Of a stretch of 64,000 nt of DNA, positions 27,599-36,007 are shown one piece after another. How positions within the stretch are numbered: position 1 is the stretch's first letter; each line of letters starts with the position of its first letter. The DNA is from Bacteroidota bacterium. GTDB taxonomy: Bacteria; Bacteroidota; Ignavibacteria; Ignavibacteriales; Ignavibacteriaceae. The DNA is taken from the NCBI GenBank assembly GCA_023453665.1, contig JAEXTA010000065.1, positions 1 through 64,000 on the forward strand, written 5' to 3'. A program made the position numbers and the translations under genes. The notes below the pieces were generated by a model that saw nothing but the letters and a program-made list of their open reading frames with translations, was not told the DNA's origin and searched no databases.

Positions 27599-28660
27599 AT
27601 GAAAATCCTGGTGCTGGCTTTATCAGGCATTGGTGATGCGATTATGTTCACGCCTTCTTTATCTCTGATCAAAAAAAATTATCCTGATGCTGAGATTGAT
27701 GCACTTGTGATGATCAACGGAGTAAAAGAAATTTATGAACGTAACCCATCTATAAGTAAAGTCATCTATTTTAATTTTATAAAAGAAGGTGCTTTAAATT
27801 CATTAAAGTTTATTCTTTCATTACGGGGAAAGTATGATGTGACAATAAACGTTTATCCTTCAAACAGAAAGGAGTACAACGTCATCAACTTTCTTATCGG
27901 GGCAAAACAAAAAGCCGCTGTCGAATATTTACGAATGAACGCAGCTAATCTGGGCTGGCTGAATAATGTTACAATTAAAGAAAACGACTCGCTTCATAAT
28001 GTTGAAGAGAATATTCTTCTTGTTGAAAAACTATTAAACAAAAAATTTAATGAACGACCAGGACTTCAAATATTTTTTACAAAAGATGATGAAGAATATG
28101 CCGCCGAATACCTGAAACATTCAGGTATAAATAAAGAAGAACTAGTAATTGGTTTTCATCCCGGTTGTGCAACTTTAAAAAATCATATTAAAAGAAGATG
28201 GGAACCGGAAAAATTTTCTGAACTGGGCAGAAGATTAATAAAAGAATACAACTCAAGGATATTAATATTTGGCGGACAGGAAGAAACCGAACTTAAGCAT
28301 CTGGTTGCAGAGGGGATTAATTCTGAAAAAGTTCATGTTATTAGGACTGATAATCTCATCCATAGTGCAGCAGTAATGAAGCGATGTGATCTTTTCATTA
28401 CAAACGATTCAAGTCTTATGCACATTTCATCTGCATTAGGTTTAAAAGTAATAGCTATAATTGGTCCCACAAACACAGACTATATTCATCCCTGGAATAC
28501 TGAACATAAAATTGTTTCACTCAATCTTGAATGCGCTCCGTGTTTTTATTATTCCCCCAAACCATTAATGTGTTCACGAACTGACGTTCAGTTTAAGTGT
28601 ATAAAAGAACTTACCCCTGAAATGGTTTTTAAAACCACACAATTATTCTTGAATAAATAG
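27599..28660 (+). CDS. Glycosyltransferase family 9 (heptosyltransferase-like)
   Basis: 353 residues from the ATG at 27599; an upstream in-frame ATG would add 11 residues that overlap the terminator. N-terminal GT9 motif MKILVLALSGIGDAIMFTPSLSLIK, then VIGFHPGCATLKN near 195 and the donor-binding block LFITNDSSLMHISSALGLKVIAIIGPT near 270. GT9 enzymes transfer heptose or related sugars to lipopolysaccharide core or other surface glycans. A late cysteine pair (LECAPCFYYSPKPLMC) matches the conserved Cys-rich tail of this family. Confidence 0.9.
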   Translation: MKILVLALSGIGDAIMFTPSLSLIKKNYPDAEIDALVMINGVKEIYERNPSISKVIYFNFIKEGALNSLKFILSLRGKYDVTINVYPSNRKEYNVINFLIGAKQKAAVEYLRMNAANLGWLNNVTIKENDSLHNVEENILLVEKLLNKKFNERPGLQIFFTKDDEEYAAEYLKHSGINKEELVIGFHPGCATLKNHIKRRWEPEKFSELGRRLIKEYNSRILIFGGQEETELKHLVAEGINSEKVHVIRTDNLIHSAAVMKRCDLFITNDSSLMHISSALGLKVIAIIGPTNTDYIHPWNTEHKIVSLNLECAPCFYYSPKPLMCSRTDVQFKCIKELTPEMVFKTTQLFLNK

Positions 28661-28738
28661 AACAAATAATCTATTCCCAGCACACACTTTCTTTAATAAA
28701 TTTTTACTGAAAATTATGTGAAGAAAGGAAATGATGTT

Positions 28739-29980
28739 ATGAAGGTCCTATTGCTATTTCTATTCAGCATAAACATTATAAATGCTCAATGGACAAAAAT
28801 TGATTTACCGAACACAACAACTGCTCAATCATTCTTTGTTGATGGAAACACACTGTATGTAGGTGGAGATAATAAACTCTACTACTCAACCAATGGTTCT
28901 GATTGGAATGAAACATCAGTTATAGGAGAACTTTATGAAGGAGTAACAGCTTTAATAAAAATTAACAACAGAATTTTTGTAGGAAGTTTTACTCACGGTG
29001 TATATGAAAGCACTGACAACGGAAATAGCTGGATACACAGATCAACGGGGCTTCCTGCAGAAGGCGGACAAAAAATTGATGACTTTGCTGTAAGAGGAAA
29101 TTATCTATACGCGGCAACTCTCGGCGAAGGAGTTTTTGTACTTGATCTGAATAACCCGGTTCAATGGAGTGCGTTTCGTACCGGACTCGATTTTGGAGTT
29201 GAGTGGACAGTCAACTCAATCTATAATTTTAACAATAACCTTATAGTCGGAGCCGGTGCAAATGCAAGTATGCAGATAAATTCTTTAGGTTCAAATGTGT
29301 GGAAACGTTACCCGTTTGATATCTTTAATGAAGAGATAAACTCCCTGCTTTCAATTACAAGTTTAAATGGTGTTTTACATGCGGCAAGTCACCAGGCAAT
29401 TTACAGAAGCACAAACGGCGGAACTATGTGGGAAAAATTTAATCCCGGGGTTGGTATTATCGGTCAGACTTATTTTACAAAACAGGGCGAGACACTTTTC
29501 GTCAATCTTGCTAAAGTCGGAAGGAACTACATATTTAAATCAACAAACAATGGTATTAACTGGGATTTGTTTGATGAGGTTCGTTCTTCAACGGCAAACG
29601 CAATAGAATATTTTAACGACAGGATTTATTCAGGAAGGTTTGATGGCTTGTGGTATTATCCGTTAACACCAACAGACGTAGAGCCAGATCCAATCCTACC
29701 CGAAAAGTTAATACTTGAACAAAATTATCCGAACCCGTTTAATCCGTCAACTAAAATTCGTTACATCGTAGGGGACGCATATTATGCGTCCCCCGCATTA
29801 GTTACGTTAAAGGTATATAATATTTTAGGAAATGAAATTGTAACACTCATAAATGAAAACAAATCGGCAGGAGTATATGAAATAGATTTTAATGCTGAGG
29901 GGTTTACCAGCGGAATATATCTTTATAAGCTGAACGTAAACGGCTATACTATTACAAAAAAAATGACATTACTTAAATAG
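28739..29980 (+). CDS. Secreted BNR-like repeat protein with T9SS sorting domain
   Basis: 413 residues from the ATG at 28739, which opens the signal peptide MKVLLLFLFSINIINAQ; a GTG 21 bases upstream is in frame but unlikely. Central part: six or so beta-propeller blades with Asp-box-like motifs (STDNGNSWIHRSTG, STNGGTMWEKFN, STNNGINWDLFD). C-terminal T9SS sorting domain from about 327 (LEQNYPNPFNPST). Inside that domain the segment VGDAYYASP is encoded by a 26-base palindrome-bearing insertion (29768-29793) that is also present in another T9SS gene at the right end of the window. Secreted or surface-anchored. Confidence 0.88.
   Translation: MKVLLLFLFSINIINAQWTKIDLPNTTTAQSFFVDGNTLYVGGDNKLYYSTNGSDWNETSVIGELYEGVTALIKINNRIFVGSFTHGVYESTDNGNSWIHRSTGLPAEGGQKIDDFAVRGNYLYAATLGEGVFVLDLNNPVQWSAFRTGLDFGVEWTVNSIYNFNNNLIVGAGANASMQINSLGSNVWKRYPFDIFNEEINSLLSITSLNGVLHAASHQAIYRSTNGGTMWEKFNPGVGIIGQTYFTKQGETLFVNLAKVGRNYIFKSTNNGINWDLFDEVRSSTANAIEYFNDRIYSGRFDGLWYYPLTPTDVEPDPILPEKLILEQNYPNPFNPSTKIRYIVGDAYYASPALVTLKVYNILGNEIVTLINENKSAGVYEIDFNAEGFTSGIYLYKLNVNGYTITKKMTLLK
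29771..29793. repeat. In-frame palindromic element, copy 1
   Basis: Arms GGGGACGCATA and TATGCGTCCCC (11 bp each) around a single T, forming a hairpin inside coding sequence for the T9SS sorting domain. The same 23 bases, plus GTA on the coding 5' side, occur in a second T9SS gene at 63763-63785 (reverse strand), in the same reading frame (V-G-D-A-Y-Y-A-S-P). Normal sorting domains in this window lack these residues. Confidence 0.9.
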
Positions 29981-29991
29981 ATTAAAAAGGT

Positions 29992-30053
29992 AGCCGCAGA
30001 CATTAACCTGCGAAAAACGCTGAGTCTCACATCAATTGCCTGCGGCTGATTTT
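29992..30053 (+). terminator. Terminator after the T9SS propeller gene
   Basis: AGCCGCAG (29992-29999) pairs with CTGCGGCT (30040-30047) across a 40-base loop, followed by GATTTTTTAAAA. Lies between two convergent genes. The long loop makes it less certain than the others. Confidence 0.55.
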
Positions 30054-30059
30054 TTAAAA

Positions 30060-30266
30060 CTAAACTTTAATCTTCTCAGTTTTAATTTTTGTTTTGGTAG
30101 AAATACCAAGCAGTGTATAAGCCGGGCAAAAATTCATTAAAGCAGTAAACAGCGGAACAATTCCAACCAGTCCCCACCAACTCTGAAAAAATATACCCGC
30201 GAGAATTACAGTGACTCCTATAACAATTCTGATAATTTTATCCGCACCCCCAACATTTGTATTCAT
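30060..30266 (-). CDS. DUF2892 (YgaP-like) inner-membrane protein
   Basis: 68 residues. MNTNVGGADKIIRIVIGVTVILAGIFF, then WWGLVGIVPLFTALMNFCPAYTLLGIST: two membrane helices with the N-x-G-x2-D-x2-IR and FCPAY-LLGI motifs of DUF2892. Such proteins often accompany rhodanese domains; none is fused here. Role unknown. Confidence 0.9.
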   Translation of the reverse strand: MNTNVGGADKIIRIVIGVTVILAGIFFQSWWGLVGIVPLFTALMNFCPAYTLLGISTKTKIKTEKIKV

Positions 30267-30427
30267 AACTTTCTCCTGTATAAATATTAAACATGATTTG
30301 CGTAGTCAGTCTTATGGATTAATTCATATGACCTTTCTACATGTGATTCATTAGTTAACTGATTATTTGATTCAGGACATGGATATAAGATTCAACAGGT
30401 AAGATTTTTAAGATACAGAAAAAATGA

Positions 30428-30462
30428 AAGCTGTCCTGGTCTGGTTTTTACCAAGACAGCTT
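30428..30462 (-). terminator. Rho-independent terminator of the DUF4440-like gene
   Basis: AAGCTGTCCTGGT (30428-30440) pairs with ACCAAGACAGCTT (30450-30462) with a single mismatch. On the minus strand it is followed by TCATTTTTTC. It lies just after the stop of 30471-30956. Confidence 0.8.
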
Positions 30463-30470
30463 GAATAAAT

Positions 30471-30956
30471 TTATTTGGATTCTTTCTGCTCCATTTGAGC
30501 CCAGGGATTATTGTCGGTATTCCACATTTCTACTTTTATTTTTAGTGAGCCATCACTTTGAATTTCCCAGATAGTGATGTACTTGCCATTATCCGGCCAG
30601 GATTCAACTCCGGGACCCGACATATCCATATCATAGTTACCAATTTCAATTGCAAGATTGCCCTGTAAAATAATGTCAGTCGTTTTGATATTAAAAGATT
30701 TTACCTTCCAACCCATCTTCATATTTTCCTCACCCTGTTTTTTGACAGCGTCAATTCCGCGGATTGAGCCCTGATAACTTGGTAATGAAATAATATCATC
30801 GGTATAAAAAGTCATCATCTTGGTCATGTCATCGGCAAGCATAGCCTGAACCAATTCTTTGTTCATTGCATCTACTTTTGCGCGTATTTCACTTTCGCTT
30901 TGAGCGAATAAAATAGTTCCGAACAGAACAACAAAAACTATTAATAGTTTTTTCAT
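30471..30956 (-). CDS. Exported NTF2-like (DUF4440/SgcJ-type) protein
   Basis: 161 residues. Signal peptide MKKLLIVFVVLFGTILFAQ. The mature part has the NTF2-like cone fold: EIRAKVDAMNKELVQAMLADDMTKMMTFYTDDIISLPSYQGSIRG, then IGNYDMDMSGPG, and a final strand with WEIQSDGSLKIKVEMWN. Exported members of this family are widespread and their ligand is unknown. Followed by its own terminator. Confidence 0.8.
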   Translation of the reverse strand: MKKLLIVFVVLFGTILFAQSESEIRAKVDAMNKELVQAMLADDMTKMMTFYTDDIISLPSYQGSIRGIDAVKKQGEENMKMGWKVKSFNIKTTDIILQGNLAIEIGNYDMDMSGPGVESWPDNGKYITIWEIQSDGSLKIKVEMWNTDNNPWAQMEQKESK

Positions 30957-31039
30957 ATTGACTCCTGGTGATTTTTAATGGTTAATTGTTTGAAGCTGTA
31001 TAAAGTTAATAAAGAGAATGACAAAAGAACAATAGAACT

Positions 31040-31570
31040 TTAAATAATTATATTACTTTTCAGATAAGAAATGATATCGTCAATATTCTCAAAACATTTC
31101 ACCAGCCCGGTTTTTCTTTTTTCAGATTTAATTTGAACTTCCATTATCTCAACAATTTGTTTCCACATAGTTGAATGACAAACCACAGGTTTAACCCGCA
31201 AAATACTTTTGTTCATCAATTCCCAAACTGCTGCAAGTTCAAGAAGTGTTCCCGTTCCGCCATTAAGAATTACAAAACCATCAGCTAGTTTTGTTAGTGT
31301 TTGAATTCTTTCGAACAGGTTTTCACACACAATATTATTTGTCAGGAATTTATTTGGAACAGATTTCCAATCTTTAATTGTAACGCCAACAGCTTCTCCA
31401 CCAGCTTCACCAGAACCTTTGGATACTGCTTCCATAATTCCTGAATAACCTCCTGTACAGACAGAAAAATTATTTTGTGCGAGAAGTCTACCTAATTCAT
31501 AAGCGATTGAATATTCATCATCGCCTTGCTTTGGAATTGAGCTGCCGAAAATTGTGATTGTTTTATTCAT
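31040..31570 (-). CDS. LOG family protein (Rossmann fold nucleotide-binding)
   Basis: 176 residues from the ATG at 31570 (MNKTITIFGSS); an in-frame ATG nine bases upstream is a poorer start. Motifs: FGSSIP, VCTGGYSGIMEAVSKGSGEAGGEAVGV and the hallmark LNGGTGTLLELAAVWE. LOG proteins cleave nucleoside 5'-monophosphates to the free base; some are annotated as lysine decarboxylases in error. The PGGxGT motif has N in place of P (LNGGTGT). Short compared with longer TIGR00730 members, but close to the minimum. Confidence 0.85.
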   Translation of the reverse strand: MNKTITIFGSSIPKQGDDEYSIAYELGRLLAQNNFSVCTGGYSGIMEAVSKGSGEAGGEAVGVTIKDWKSVPNKFLTNNIVCENLFERIQTLTKLADGFVILNGGTGTLLELAAVWELMNKSILRVKPVVCHSTMWKQIVEIMEVQIKSEKRKTGLVKCFENIDDIISYLKSNIII

Positions 31571-31884
31571 AAATATCATGATAACTACAAATTAATTTAC
31601 TAAAGAAAAGGCCATAATGATTTTTTTGCGGATAATGTTGTGAATTTAATTGTTTCAAAAATTTCCAATCGACAACATTTTGTGATTGACAAATAACCAG
31701 AAGAAGTCAATACTTTTTTTAACATTGACGTTTGATTTTTGTTGGCTTAAGTTAAATCTGTGAAATATGATTGGGTAGAAATGGGTATTAGAAAAAGAAT
31801 CCGATTCGGCGGGTTCAGAAAATCTGAATACTGCAAAGTAAAGTCGCATACCAATATCATTATTCAAGAGTTTAAGGTATTTTT
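31571..31884. other. Intergenic region without a gene
   Basis: 314 bases between divergent genes. A TTGACA at 31685-31690 followed 17 bases later by AATACT is a possible plus-strand promoter for the downstream lipoprotein gene, but the match is weak. No hairpin or repeat was seen. Confidence 0.4.
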
Positions 31885-32658
31885 ATGAAAAAGATATTTC
31901 TTATAATCTTATCATTGTTTTTTCTGACCTGTAATGATAACAACAACCCAATCAAGCCGCCGGATAGATACGGGACCAAAATTCCCCCCATCACGCAGCA
32001 AATCTTAAACTAATATTATTCGGACGCTGCGTATATAGTTTATACGGACTTAATAACCGACAGTGTTTTAAAACCAATCCAGGGAAACCTTAATCTGGAT
32101 GCCATCTGGAGTATATATGAAGATTTTATTCTTATCCACAAAAACAGTGACCTTTTGGGTGATACATTTATAAAACATTTTTTGCGTGCAACAAACATTC
32201 AATCGTTTGAGATGTATAATATTTTCGCAAAAGCAGACACATCGAAATCCTGGCTTCAGAGAATAATTGAGGGTTATCAGGATACAGGATTGGAGTCTAT
32301 TGACTCTGTATTAGTGGCATATAATCTATATATCAATCCCCGTTTAACGCCTGCCTTTGATGGTGGAATCCACCTCTCGATTTCATCAAGAGTGCCTCAT
32401 AATAATTTTGCACTCTCTAATAAAATTATGGATTCCGGAGAATTTATTTATGTCTCTCCTAATGGTCTATTTGGAGATTCAGGATCTATATCATTTAAGA
32501 AAATAAATAATCTTAGAGTATATACTTATCGCATTGGCTGGGGCGATTGCGAAGCTGGCTGCCTCAATAATCACTATTGGGAAGTGGCTGTCGATCTAAA
32601 TAATAATGTGTCATTACTTAATGAATATGGCGCTGATCTTTTGCCATCCGGAGATTAA
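31885..32658 (+). pseudogene. Lipoprotein gene interrupted by one in-frame TAA
   Basis: ATG at 31885 starts a lipoprotein signal (MKKIFLIILSLFFLTC|NDNN). The frame is open to a TAA at 32011-32013 (codon 43) and then stays open in the same frame to the natural stop at 32656-32658, 257 codons in all. The second part (LLGDTFIKHFLRATNIQSFEMY, then SISSRVPHNNFALSN) reads as a normal globular domain. A single substitution would restore it, so this is either recent decay or a sequencing error. The next lipoprotein gene starts two bases after its stop, suggesting they form an operon. Confidence 0.8.
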
Positions 32659-32659
32659 A

Positions 32660-33709
32660 ATGAAAAATATATTTGTTCGTATTTCATTATCAATAATTTT
32701 AATTATCATATCAATTAACGGCTGTAAAAAAGATGGCACGGATCCAATCTTACCGCTAGTAGATGATCGAATTCCATTTGAATTAAATTTCCTGGAATAT
32801 TCAGACAATAGTTATTTTATTGATTCCGTGTATACTGATACAAACTCAGCTTTGAATATGTTCAATCGTTATTATGGAAGTACTGTCCCGGTTATATTAC
32901 TTGAGTATTTAGTTCAAAATATTGAAGTTTATATATCTGCAAATACTATAGTTCCAAATAATATTCAAACAGTGATAGCAGACGCTTACTTAAATCTCCC
33001 GCCGAGATCCCCTTCGGAATTATACCCGGATTCGTTTCGTGGACACAGTAATGTAATTCCCGGGTATACTGAAACAACACGATTCAAACTGCTGTCACCA
33101 GGCGCGGATTATATATTTCATTCTGAAACAGGATATATCACATTCCTTTTCCCGGTACCGGAAGACAGGGCAATAGCCGTCGCTTATAGAGTAAGTAACC
33201 CTAATCCCGTTGGTGAAGATATCTTTTATGGAGAATTTTTTTCTGAATTAATTGAGAACTCGAAAACCAGTGCGGTTTTAAAACTAATAAAACCCAGAAA
33301 TCTTTTGCCTCAATATTCAGGCGCATGGCAACTGAAGATGAAAAATATTTATAAAATTACTTCTCAGTATGAGCAAATCGCTGACCTTGATTTTGACATT
33401 TATCTTAAACGGGCTGATGGAAGTGAATCAAATACAATTAACAACATAAGGTTATTGGAACTATTTGGATTTGATAAAATAAAAAGTGACGGGACTATAG
33501 GTCCTGATGGGATATTTGACGGCAGGAAAGGAATTAATTATGAACCCAAAACAGCGGAAATTATTTTTCCAGTTATTCAGCCATTCGGATATAATATTCC
33601 AGCATTATTGGAAAGTTATCAGCACCAGGCAATTTATGATACGATGAAAGTATTATTGTCAGTACCTGGAAATACGTTCGTCATTAAAGGCAAGTATAGA
33701 CCGATTTGA
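32660..33709 (+). CDS. Lipoprotein of unknown function
   Basis: 349 residues from the ATG at 32660; an upstream in-frame ATG lies inside the previous gene. Signal peptide and lipobox ISINGC with the cysteine at about residue 21, then KKDGTDPILPLVDDRIPF. The mature part is beta-rich and of no family I recognise. The start is one base after the previous gene's stop codon, so translation is probably coupled with the interrupted lipoprotein gene upstream. Confidence 0.65.
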   Translation: MKNIFVRISLSIILIIISINGCKKDGTDPILPLVDDRIPFELNFLEYSDNSYFIDSVYTDTNSALNMFNRYYGSTVPVILLEYLVQNIEVYISANTIVPNNIQTVIADAYLNLPPRSPSELYPDSFRGHSNVIPGYTETTRFKLLSPGADYIFHSETGYITFLFPVPEDRAIAVAYRVSNPNPVGEDIFYGEFFSELIENSKTSAVLKLIKPRNLLPQYSGAWQLKMKNIYKITSQYEQIADLDFDIYLKRADGSESNTINNIRLLELFGFDKIKSDGTIGPDGIFDGRKGINYEPKTAEIIFPVIQPFGYNIPALLESYQHQAIYDTMKVLLSVPGNTFVIKGKYRPI

Positions 33710-33874
33710 TAAAAGTGAAGGCAGCAAGTTATTTAGACAAAAACATAAACATTAATGTCATTCATAATTTCTAATTCGAAATTATTTCTAAAACAAATTA
33801 AGTCTATCATCAGAGATCGGAATGAATATAATATTCAGGCAGTTATATAAACTAAATCAATACGGAGGCAGGTC

Positions 33875-34285
33875 GTGAAAAAATTCCAGGCAATTGTATT
33901 AATCTTTTCAATTTTAACATTAACCGGTTGCGCTACTGTGTTTAAGGGTTATGAAGATACTCTCAACATAACCAACGCGCCGGCAGATTTAAAAGTTTTG
34001 ACAAAAGAGGGCGAAGAGCTTGTCGTTACTTCAAAAACTGCACGGATACAGGATAAGAAAACTTATAACGTTTCTGAAGTTAATGTTAAAAGTATTATGT
34101 TAAGAAGTAACGACGAACACGTGTTAATTCTAAAAACCGGAGGTACTGAAAAGACGGTTAAAGTTTATCCCAAAATTAGTGCTGGCTGGCTTATTTTTGA
34201 TTTTATTACGGGCATATTTCCGGTTTTTATTGATATGTACACCGGCAACTGGAATTATTTTGAACCGATTGCTGCCGGGTTTTAA
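33875..34285 (+). CDS. Small lipoprotein
   Basis: 136 residues, starting with GTG at 33875, supported by a strong GGAGG six bases upstream. Signal MKKFQAIVLIFSILTLTGC|ATVFKGYEDTL; the CATVFKG start and the C-terminal hydrophobic stretch SAGWLIFDFITGIFPVFIDMYTGNWNYFEP recall small lipoproteins that coat phage or plasmid-bearing cells, but I would not name a family. The hydrophobic C-terminal stretch may insert into the membrane. Confidence 0.7.
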   Translation: MKKFQAIVLIFSILTLTGCATVFKGYEDTLNITNAPADLKVLTKEGEELVVTSKTARIQDKKTYNVSEVNVKSIMLRSNDEHVLILKTGGTEKTVKVYPKISAGWLIFDFITGIFPVFIDMYTGNWNYFEPIAAGF

Positions 34286-34336
34286 TCGTGCACTTAGTTG
34301 TTTGCCGATAATTAATATTCATCTTAGGGGTAACTT

Positions 34337-35180
34337 ATGAATCTATTAAAATATTTTTTAGCTGCACTTATTTTATTTACGTTTCACTCGTGCAGTGAAT
34401 CCGAACAACAATCGACTCCAATTATTCCGCTTGCAAATAATTTTACTTACCCGATACAAATCGGGAATGAATGGACAATACATTCTTCAACTAGTTTTAT
34501 AAACATACGACCCGATACGATTGCATATCTATTAACAAATCACCAAACGAGCGATAAAATAACTGTTACAAAAGATACTCTTCTGAACTCAATACACTGT
34601 TATGAAATGAACGATGAAAATGAAGACCATTTTTTTGCGCGTGCATACTATGCGAATACAGATTCTGGTTTTTTAAAATATGCTTACAGTAATAGTACCG
34701 GTAATGTTTTGCCCAGGAATAGTCTGCATTATGGTTTTATATTCAATGGAAAAAATTATCAATCTGAATACGAATTACTAAACAGTTATTCCATGACTGA
34801 AAGAGTATTAAAACAATTTGTTGATACCCTCCATTTTTATAATACACCAAGAATGATTTATGCATATCCATTGGAGCCGGGGAAAGAATGGAATTTAACT
34901 TCCGAGTTCATAAAAATTGATAAAGAAGTCATTGGCAAAGAAATAATTTATACGGCAGCAGGGAGTTTTGAGTGTTTTAAGATTATCTGGAAATATGATA
35001 TAAATTTTGACGGAATTATTGATTGATAATATTGTCTGCTACGAATATGTCAATTCAAAAGGGGTAATCAAACTTGAAATAAATTTTAAAAATGTTACGA
35101 TTACGACTCAACAATACCCTGAGGGTATTGGTCTTGCAGATGTTAAGGTTGAAAGAGTTTTAACAGGGATTAATTTTTAA
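34337..35180 (+). pseudogene. Lipoprotein gene with a +1 frameshift
   Basis: ATG at 34337 starts a lipoprotein (LFTFHSC|SESEQ) whose frame ends at 35026 after FDGIID. Dropping one T at about 35023-35024 (GAT-T-GAT) puts the following 150 bases in frame as DDNIVCYEYVNSKGVIKLEI and on to VLTGINF with a natural TAA at 35178-35180. The continuation reads as the expected last two strands. The full product would be about 280 residues and shares the NEWTI opening with the T9SS protein at 12543-13448. Either recent loss or an assembly error. Confidence 0.8.
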
Positions 35181-35204
35181 TTTCCTATAGGATAAAATTT
35201 AATC

Positions 35205-35858
35205 ATGAAAAGAAATAAATACCCACGTAAGCAATACGTACGCGATGCTTCAAATACGAAAAACGAGAAAAATGTTTTAGGGTGGATTAGTCTTATAGTA
35301 TCAATTTTGGCAATAAGTATTAGTGGTTACTTCGCATATCATGCTACATTTCCTAATGCAAAAATCTTTATAAAAAATGCTGAGCTATGTTTTAGCTCCA
35401 ACATTTGGTTTGATTCAACTGGCACTAATGAAGTTTATGGAATTGTAGAAATTTATAATGATGGAAATAAAACTACATCAATAAATTCAATCGGCTTTTT
35501 AATTTTGGATTCAACTCAAAGCGAGCGAATTCATATTAAGGCTAAAGCAATCGAATTTGCCAATATAGTAGAACCTGGAAATTTGCAGAGATATATATTC
35601 CAACTCGATATTTATTATATGAATGCTGATGAACAACCTTATCAGTTTTATCAACTTCCGATTGAAATTACACCGACACAGATAAAACGATATTACGAAC
35701 AAGCCATTTTAAAAAATATTGATCTTCAATTTGTAAATCTTTCGTTAGCAAGAAACATTACACTTGAAGTTGCTGTTCACACAATTTCGGAAGAAAAGCC
35801 TATTATATTTAATAAATCAGTTGATAGAATTAAAATTCTTCCTTTTTCAGAAAAATGA
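35205..35858 (+). CDS. Membrane-anchored hypothetical protein
   Basis: 217 residues. A basic, positively charged N-terminus (MKRNKYPRKQYVRD) is followed by one membrane helix at about 27-47 (LGWISLIVSILAISISGYFAY). The rest is a beta-rich extracytoplasmic domain (VYGIVEIYNDGNKTTSINSIGFLILDS). A topology with a cytoplasmic N-terminus and a periplasmic domain is likely. No family recognised. Confidence 0.6.
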   Translation: MKRNKYPRKQYVRDASNTKNEKNVLGWISLIVSILAISISGYFAYHATFPNAKIFIKNAELCFSSNIWFDSTGTNEVYGIVEIYNDGNKTTSINSIGFLILDSTQSERIHIKAKAIEFANIVEPGNLQRYIFQLDIYYMNADEQPYQFYQLPIEITPTQIKRYYEQAILKNIDLQFVNLSLARNITLEVAVHTISEEKPIIFNKSVDRIKILPFSEK

Positions 35859-36007
35859 AAATCTGATTCAAAAAGAAAAAATAATTCAATACGCCATCAA
35901 ACTTATCTATTCAGAATTATTTAAAAAATATTTGGATTAATTCTGTCCCTAATCTTTGATTTGCTTCACTATAGTTACATTCCCCTAAAATCAATCAAGG
36001 TATCAAT

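Noticed and set aside
31780..31888. Leader peptide of 35 codons upstream of the lipoprotein gene
   Set aside because: It overlaps the lipoprotein start by ATGA but has no ribosome site or family support; kept as intergenic.
33875..34285. Phage or plasmid exclusion lipoprotein
   Set aside because: Only a loose resemblance in the first residues after the lipobox; no mobile element nearby.
35010..35040. Programmed +1 frameshift
   Set aside because: No slippery codon or stimulatory structure is visible; a simple one-base insertion explains it.
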